DNA of 9,897 nt from Bacteroidota bacterium. Lineage in GTDB: Bacteria; Bacteroidota; Bacteroidia; B-17B0; Aurantibacillaceae. The notes under the pieces are model-generated. The model saw only the letters and a list, made by a program, of their open reading frames with translations. It ran no database searches and had not been told where the DNA came from. The stretch's first letter is position 1; every line of letters begins with the position of its first letter. The DNA is taken from assembly GCA_025360565.1 (NCBI GenBank), contig JANYBY010000315.1:1-9897 (forward strand). The letters run 5' to 3'. Positions 6,700 through 9,897 of this stretch are shown here, piece after piece. The translations under genes and the position numbers were made by a program.

Positions 6700-7416
6700 A
6701 TGCAAAAAATAACAATTGCAATAGACGGTTACAGCAGCTGTGGTAAAAGCACACTTGCTAAAGCGCTTGCCCATAAGCTGCATTACAGTTATGTGGATAC
6801 GGGTGCTATGTACCGGTCTGTTACCCTTTATGGTTTGCAAAATAAGCTGATTGATAAAGATCACCACGTAAATGAAAAAGAACTCATTGCTGCACTCGAT
6901 AAAATTGAGCTGAGTTTTCATTTTGACGACCACACAAAAACAAACGAAACATTTTTAAATGGAGTAAATGTGGATCGCGAGATTCGCACAATGGAAGTGA
7001 ATGAAAACGTAAGTAAAGTAAGTTCTATAAAAGAAGTGCGCGAAAAAATGATCAGCATTCAGCGTCATTTAGGGAAAAAGAAAGGCGTGGTAATGGACGG
7101 ACGAGATATTGGCACAAATGTTTTTCCGAAGGCCGAAATAAAATTATTTATGACCGCGGATAATACCGTTAGGGCGCAACGCAGGCTGGATGAGCTAAGC
7201 AGCAAAGGACAATACTTTACGTTGGAAGAAGTGAAACAGAATTTATTACAGCGCGATCACGATGACAGCACTCGGAAAGAAAACCCTTTAACAAGAGCCG
7301 AAGATGCCGTTGTACTTGATAATACAGACCTTTCAAAAGAAGACCAACTTGAATTTGTTTTAAAACTGATAGCCGATTTCCATTTTATTTCTAAACAAGA
7401 GCAATCGCAGCATTAA
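6700..7416 (+). CDS. cmk: Cytidylate kinase (CMP/dCMP kinase)
   Basis: This cytoplasmic enzyme phosphorylates CMP and dCMP with ATP, recycling pyrimidine nucleotides for RNA, DNA and phospholipid synthesis. It has 238 residues (usual ~225-230). Landmarks are the Walker A loop GYSSCGKST at 10-18, YVDTGAMYR at 31-39, which contacts the CMP site, the family signature DGRDIGT at 133-139 with the CMP-binding Arg135 and Asp136, and the lid/Arg cluster RDHDDSTRKENPLTRAEDA at 185-203 followed by VVLDNTDLS. All are intact. The ATG at 6700 gives the expected N-terminus; no clear Shine-Dalgarno site is seen. The leader holds two strong hairpins. The gene is divergent from purA and stands alone on its strand. 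Confidence 0.97.
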   Translation: MQKITIAIDGYSSCGKSTLAKALAHKLHYSYVDTGAMYRSVTLYGLQNKLIDKDHHVNEKELIAALDKIELSFHFDDHTKTNETFLNGVNVDREIRTMEVNENVSKVSSIKEVREKMISIQRHLGKKKGVVMDGRDIGTNVFPKAEIKLFMTADNTVRAQRRLDELSSKGQYFTLEEVKQNLLQRDHDDSTRKENPLTRAEDAVVLDNTDLSKEDQLEFVLKLIADFHFISKQEQSQH

Positions 7417-7480
7417 AAATTTACAATTTTGGAATTGATGATTTACCGAAATGTGGCTTAGGGATGCTTAAGGTTCAGCT

Positions 7481-7592
7481 CTTTTTGTTCCGCCTTTTCG
7501 GCGGACAAAAAAGCCGGAGCGCCTGCCTTGGCGGAGAAGCCTCCATCGACGGGCTCAGGATAAATTCCGCAGCCCGGGCCGTAGGCAAGCCC
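7481..7592. repeat. GC-rich REP-like repeat island between cmk and the DUF3307 gene
   Basis: A segment of about 110 nt is clearly more GC-rich than its flanks and full of palindromic words. It opens with a hairpin: CTTTTTGTTCCGCC (7481-7494), loop TTTTC, then GGCGGACAAAAAAG (7500-7513), complementary except for a one-base shift in each arm. It continues with CGCC/GGCG (7520-7523, 7530-7533), CATCGACGGGCTCAGGATAA (7544-7563), a form of the CGAC-GGCTCAGG word I associate with dispersed repeats in many Bacteroidota genomes, and CCCGGG (7573-7578). The T-run lies before the stem and the A-run after it on both strands, so it is not a classic terminator. It may still end transcription between the convergent genes. 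The short frame through it (MLKVQLFLFRLFGGQKSRS and on) is a repeat-derived pseudo-ORF. Confidence 0.7.
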
Positions 7593-7613
7593 CAAATAAA
7601 ATTTAGAAATATA

Positions 7614-7991
7614 TTACTTAAAAAAACACACGTGTTGTATCAGCAAAAATGAACTTATTAAACATACATTATGTAACAACTGGTCAAAGCCGATCATCAC
7701 AAAAAAGAAGCGCATATTTTTTTCTTCCCAATATTTTGAAGTGATCTTTGAAGTAAAAAAATCAACCATAAAATGCATTGCCACATTAATTCCCCACCAG
7801 TAAAACGCGTATAAATTATTGCTGAAATGAATAGAAATAACATAAAAACTTATGAGCGAAACAAGGGCGTAAACCCCAACATGAATGCTTAACCATTTTA
7901 AACTTTTGCTTTTGCCGGTTGCCATTTTAGAGGATTGAAAAACAAAATCCGCTAAAAAGTGAACAATAAATATGCTTAAAACAATAATCAT
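7614..7991 (-). CDS. DUF3307-family integral membrane protein
   Basis: A 125-residue, very hydrophobic protein with about four predicted membrane segments (roughly 2-19, 34-56, 62-80, 95-120). The family pattern I recognise is HFLADFVFQSSKMATGKSKS near the N-terminus (11-30), SIHVGVYALV (35-44), MHFMVDFFTS (72-81) and GFDQLLHN (101-108). The conserved His/Asp pairs H11/D15, H73/D77 and D103/H107 lie in or near membrane segments, which hints at a metal or proton site, but the family has no assigned function. The length is normal for DUF3307. It lies downstream of dapD on the same strand. The 178-nt gap is filled by a MITE-like element, and the 15 nt next to its ATG nearly duplicate the dapD end, which suggests the two genes were once tightly coupled. 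Confidence 0.8.
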   Translation of the reverse strand: MIIVLSIFIVHFLADFVFQSSKMATGKSKSLKWLSIHVGVYALVSLISFYVISIHFSNNLYAFYWWGINVAMHFMVDFFTSKITSKYWEEKNMRFFFVMIGFDQLLHNVCLISSFLLIQHVCFFK

Positions 7992-8005
7992 TATACGGCT
8001 ACATT
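7991..8005. repeat. Upstream-gap copy of a 15-bp near-duplication (residual dapD end)
   Basis: TTATACGGCTACATT here matches TTAAACGGCTACATT at 8170-8184, the dapD stop and last four codons, at 14 of 15 positions. Read on the minus strand it would encode Asn-Val-Ala-Val-stop, and that stop overlaps the DUF3307 start codon as TAATG (7989-7993). The copies flank the palindromic element at 8006-8169. They may be a long target-site duplication or a local duplication made when the element arrived. Confidence 0.6.
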
Positions 8006-8021
8006 ATTCAAAATTAAATTT

Positions 8022-8157
8022 TAAACCACATAGAAACATAGGTTTCATTTTTCACTAAAAAAAGTAAAATATAGAATTTCTTCGTCAAAGACGAAGAAAA
8101 CTTTGTGTTTCTTTCGGCGTCAAACTATTCATCTTTTCTATGGGTCTATGTGGTTAA
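8022..8157. mobile_element. MITE-like palindromic intergenic element
   Basis: Outer inverted repeats are AACCACATAG-n3-CATAG (8024-8041) and CTATG-n3-CTATGTGGTT (8138-8155): all 15 non-spacer bases match and the flanking TTAA-like bases are similar. In the middle is a perfect 10-bp hairpin with a 3-nt loop, TTTCTTCGTC/GACGAAGAAA (8077-8086, 8090-8099). There is no coding capacity. The symmetrical nested layout fits a short non-autonomous element, or the CACATAG-type dispersed repeats I recall from Bacteroidota genomes. If the flanking 15-bp near-duplication is its target duplication, the full unit is 8006-8169. Copy number cannot be judged from one window. Confidence 0.6.
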
Positions 8158-8169
8158 AGAAATACGAAA

Positions 8170-8979
8170 TTAAACGGCTACATTGTGTTCGCGTAAAGCA
8201 TTATTTAAGGATGTTTTAAGATCGGTGCTTTCTTTTCGTTTACCAATTATTAAAGCACATGGCACTTGAAAATCGCCTGCCGGAAAAGTTTTTGTATAGC
8301 TACCCGGAATAACTACCGAACGTTCGGGCACAAGTCCTTTTGTTTCTATTGGTGTAGCTCCGGTAACATCAATAATTTTTGTACTCATGGTTAAAACCAC
8401 GTTTGCCCCAAGCACAGCTTGTTTGCAAACTCTTACTCCTTCAACCACAATACAGCGCGAACCGATAAAGCAATCGTCCTCAATAATAACCGGTGCTGCC
8501 TGCACGGGCTCTAACACGCCTCCAATGCCTACACCGCCGCTAAGGTGTACATTTTTGCCAATTTGTGCGCAGCTGCCAACAGTTGCCCACGTATCAACCA
8601 TAGTACCGCTATCAACATAAGCGCCAATATTTACATAGCTTGGCATCATAATTACACCATTTGCCAAATATGCGCCGTAGCGTGCAATGGCATGAGGCAC
8701 TACCCTTACGCCGAGTTTGGCATAATCTTTTTTAAGAGCCATTTTATCGTGAAATTCCAAAGGGCCAATTTCAATGGTGGACATTTTGCGGGTCGGAAAA
8801 TAAAGTATAACGGCTTTTTTTACCCAGTCGTTTACCTGCCAGGTACCGTCGGCATTGGGCTGCGCCACACGCAGTTTTCCTTTGTCGAGTTGCTCAATAA
8901 CTTCTTCAATTGTTTTAAGGGTTAAATTATCTTTTAATAATTCTCTGTTTTCCCAAGCTTTTTCGATGATGTTTTGCAT
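8170..8979 (-). CDS. dapD: 2,3,4,5-tetrahydropyridine-2,6-dicarboxylate N-succinyltransferase DapD
   Basis: This cytoplasmic enzyme succinylates tetrahydrodipicolinate with succinyl-CoA, committing to the succinylase route to meso-diaminopimelate (peptidoglycan crosslinks) and lysine. It has 269 residues (usual ~270). It has an N-terminal helical domain (about 1-100; LDKGKLRVAQ at 31-40), then a left-handed beta-helix of hexapeptide repeats (about 105-205). This includes the near-invariant MPSYVNIGAYVDSGTMVDTW (112-131), ATVGSCAQIGKNVHLSGGVG (132-151) and CFIGSRCIVVEG (170-181). A C-terminal segment closes the trimer. The frame runs 5 codons upstream to a TTG at 8994. The ATG at 8979 (MQNIIEKAWENR) matches the family N-terminus and is preferred. 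No Shine-Dalgarno site or clear promoter is seen. It is divergent from the tRNA-Arg gene, with 54 nt between them. Confidence 0.97.
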   Translation of the reverse strand: MQNIIEKAWENRELLKDNLTLKTIEEVIEQLDKGKLRVAQPNADGTWQVNDWVKKAVILYFPTRKMSTIEIGPLEFHDKMALKKDYAKLGVRVVPHAIARYGAYLANGVIMMPSYVNIGAYVDSGTMVDTWATVGSCAQIGKNVHLSGGVGIGGVLEPVQAAPVIIEDDCFIGSRCIVVEGVRVCKQAVLGANVVLTMSTKIIDVTGATPIETKGLVPERSVVIPGSYTKTFPAGDFQVPCALIIGKRKESTDLKTSLNNALREHNVAV

Positions 8980-9009
8980 AATATATGCATGCAAGTTAAA
9001 TAAAAAATG

Positions 9010-9017
9010 TATATTTG
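9010..9017 (+). promoter_or_regulatory. Bacteroidota -7 element of the tRNA-Arg promoter
   Basis: TATATTTG matches TAnnTTTG exactly and lies 16 nt before the first base of the tRNA, so the precursor would carry a very short 5' leader. No good TTTG is found at the usual -33 distance, where the sequence is the AT-rich dapD upstream region. Confidence 0.55.
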
Positions 9018-9021
9018 ACCC

Positions 9022-9897
9022 TCAAAATTTTAAGGTTCCGTAGCTCAACTGAATAGAGCATCGCACTACGGATGCGAAGGTTGGGGGTTTGAATCCCTCC
9101 GGGATCACCAAATGGGAAGGGGAATCAAATCGATTCCCCTTTTCATTTTCACTTCCCCTGTGTCCCCCGCCAATTACGGAAATCAGCTCTAACAAAACAT
9201 TTAATTTTTCCGTTCGGACTACGTTTTCCTGAAACACCATATTTTCTTTCAAGACCGAACGGATAATACGCTGTTTTTCCGTAATAACGGCGTTCTCAAA
9301 GGCTTGGCAAATATTCTTGAGCATCATTATACCTTTCTTCAGATAACGTTTCAGTTCGCTTTCTATTGCGTTTGTGTGAAGGTGTTGTTTTAATAATCCT
9401 TCTATGATTGGTTCGTAACGTTTCTTTATTTCCTTATAATCTTCAGGCAATACTTGCCCATCAAGCATCATTTGTTGGGCGTTATTTAAACGTTCCCTGT
9501 TTTTATTTATTTCTTCCTGAATTTCATTTTGGGTTTTACTTTTTTCCGAAGAGTTGGAATGAAAAAGCACGTTCAAAATTTCATGGTATAATTTCTGAAC
9601 ATCATCCTTGAATTTTATTTTGCCGAGAAAGTCAACAAATGATTCATTTACCGGTCGGGCTTTTATTCTTTCTTTGCAACCGCCGGAACAATGATAATAA
9701 TAATGCATTATACCACTACCTCCCTTTGATCCGCTTCCCGATAAATTTCTTTTGCAGCGCGGACATTTTAAAAAGCCTCTTAACGGTAATTCTTCTATTA
9801 CATAAACCCTTGGCGCGATTTTTCTTTTTTTCCGGTTTAGTATATCCTGAACTTGATAAAAAAGGTTTTCTGTAATGATCGGTTCATGCTGGCCCTG
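9022..9897 (-). CDS. Serine recombinase (integrase), C-terminal part, truncated by the window edge
   Basis: The frame is open from the right edge (291 residues visible), so the catalytic N-terminal domain lies outside. It starts with the end of a Recombinase domain (HEPIITENLFYQVQDILNRK, about 4-23). A zinc ribbon follows (C45-x2-C48-x21-C70-x3-C74). A coiled-coil-rich region then runs from about 118 to 180 (EIQEEINKNRERLNNAQQ). These mark a large serine integrase, which cuts and rejoins att DNA through a Ser-linked intermediate. Family-like sequence fades near TEKLNVLLELISVIGGG (230-246). Residues about 263-288 (GFKPPTFASVVR and neighbours) are the antisense translation of the tRNA gene, and residues just before them cross its terminator. 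This tail is therefore probably host DNA joined on by integration. An internal Met at 9708 is not the start. Whether the whole gene is intact is unknown. Confidence 0.88.
   Translation of the reverse strand, partial: QGQHEPIITENLFYQVQDILNRKKRKIAPRVYVIEELPLRGFLKCPRCKRNLSGSGSKGGSGIMHYYYHCSGGCKERIKARPVNESFVDFLGKIKFKDDVQKLYHEILNVLFHSNSSEKSKTQNEIQEEINKNRERLNNAQQMMLDGQVLPEDYKEIKKRYEPIIEGLLKQHLHTNAIESELKRYLKKGIMMLKNICQAFENAVITEKQRIIRSVLKENMVFQENVVRTEKLNVLLELISVIGGGHRGSENEKGNRFDSPSHLVIPEGFKPPTFASVVRCSIQLSYGTLKF
9034..9110 (+). tRNA. tRNA-Arg (anticodon ACG)
   Basis: A full 77-nt cloverleaf with encoded CCA. The acceptor stem GGTTCCG/CGGGATC (two G-U pairs) has discriminator A. The D arm is GCTC/GAGC. 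The anticodon stem TCGCA/TGCGA is perfect around the loop CTACGGA, giving anticodon ACG at 9068-9070 with U33 and G37. The variable loop is AGGTT. The T arm is GGGGG/CCCTC with loop TTTGAAT. ACG should be edited to ICG by TadA and read CGU, CGC and CGA. A promoter -7 element precedes it and an intrinsic terminator follows 6 nt after CCA. The recombinase frame crosses the whole gene on the other strand. Confidence 0.96.
9117..9143 (+). terminator. Intrinsic terminator of tRNA-Arg
   Basis: AAGGGGAATC (9117-9126) and GATTCCCCTT (9132-9141) form a perfect 10-bp stem with a 5-nt loop, directly followed by TTTTC and a second T-rich stretch. It starts 6 nt after the tRNA CCA. It lies inside the antisense recombinase frame, which supports the view that this stretch is chromosomal rather than true recombinase coding sequence. 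Confidence 0.85.
9144..9897. mobile_element. Left end of an integrated element next to tRNA-Arg (junction inferred)
   Basis: A serine recombinase gene points at, and runs into, a tRNA gene whose promoter, body and terminator are all intact. This is the arrangement expected at one att site of a genomic island, prophage or conjugative element. The chromosome-element junction should lie after the terminator and before the recognisable recombinase C-terminus, roughly 9140-9190. Serine integrases use a core of only a few bases, so the exact crossover cannot be seen. The other end lies beyond the window. Confidence 0.5.

Noticed and set aside
7454..7463. TGGCTTAG-n-G also present at 6626-6635
   Set aside because: The shared word is only about 9 nt and the flanks do not match; too short to call a repeat by itself.
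7481..7513. Intrinsic terminator for cmk or the DUF3307 gene
   Set aside because: The T-run precedes the stem and the A-run follows it on both strands, so there is no U-tract after the hairpin; kept only as a repeat hairpin.
7464..7652. 62-codon plus-strand frame across the GC-rich island
   Set aside because: It is read through palindromic repeat DNA, has no ribosome site, overlaps the end of the DUF3307 gene on the other strand, and its translation looks like a repeat-derived pseudo-protein.
8545..8925. 126-codon plus-strand frame inside dapD
   Set aside because: Antisense to a highly conserved part of dapD, with no recognisable domain of its own.
8980..8994. TTG start for dapD adding 5 residues
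   Set aside because: The ATG at 8979 fits the family N-terminus and length; there is no ribosome-site support for the TTG.
9022..9708. Recombinase gene starting at the ATG at 9708
   Set aside because: That Met lies in the middle of the zinc ribbon; two of the four zinc Cys and the end of the Recombinase domain are in frame upstream to the window edge.

Overview
The window is AT-rich chromosomal DNA of a Bacteroidota bacterium. Several things point that way. A DUF4290-type C-terminus sits directly upstream of murA. MurA has the Asp-type active-site loop (PGGDKIGRRR). There are TlpA-like thioredoxin and OmpA-domain envelope proteins, weak or absent Shine-Dalgarno sites, and TAnnTTTG-type -7 promoter elements. 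I cannot place it below phylum from sequence alone.

Layout. Positions 2-3278 (+) hold a tight run: the end of a DUF4290 protein, murA (first committed step of peptidoglycan synthesis), a thioredoxin-fold lipoprotein with an intact WCGPC motif, and, overlapping it by 4 nt, a secreted protein that joins a thioredoxin fold without its CXXC motif to an OmpA-like domain. A recognisable promoter then starts grpE-dnaJ (3356-5080, +), the co-chaperones of DnaK. A palindromic repeat separates dnaJ from the convergent purA (5193-6464, -; adenylosuccinate synthetase). The 235-nt divergent region between purA and cmk (6700-7416, +; cytidylate kinase) holds three inverted repeats. A GC-rich repeat island lies between cmk and a convergent DUF3307 membrane-protein gene (7614-7991, -). 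Upstream of that gene, across a MITE-like element, lies dapD (8170-8979, -; lysine and meso-diaminopimelate synthesis). Next come a tRNA-Arg(ACG) gene with its own terminator (9034-9143, +) and the C-terminal part of a serine recombinase (-), which runs off the right edge. The tRNA region therefore looks like the boundary between the chromosome and an integrated element extending to the right.

Themes. Several genes serve the cell envelope (murA, dapD, the Trx lipoprotein, the Trx-OmpA fusion) and the rest are housekeeping (purA, cmk, grpE-dnaJ). The unusual content lies mainly in three places. First, the catalytically dead Trx-OmpA fusion sits beside a catalytically intact Trx lipoprotein. 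Second, four of the intergenic gaps are filled with palindromic repeats; one MITE-like element is flanked by a near-perfect 15-bp duplication that includes the dapD stop codon and appears to have split a TAATG-coupled dapD/DUF3307 gene pair. Third, the recombinase reading frame continues antisense through the terminator and the entire tRNA gene. No gene-free stretch exceeds 300 nt, and I saw no CRISPR array, rRNA or recognisable riboswitch.
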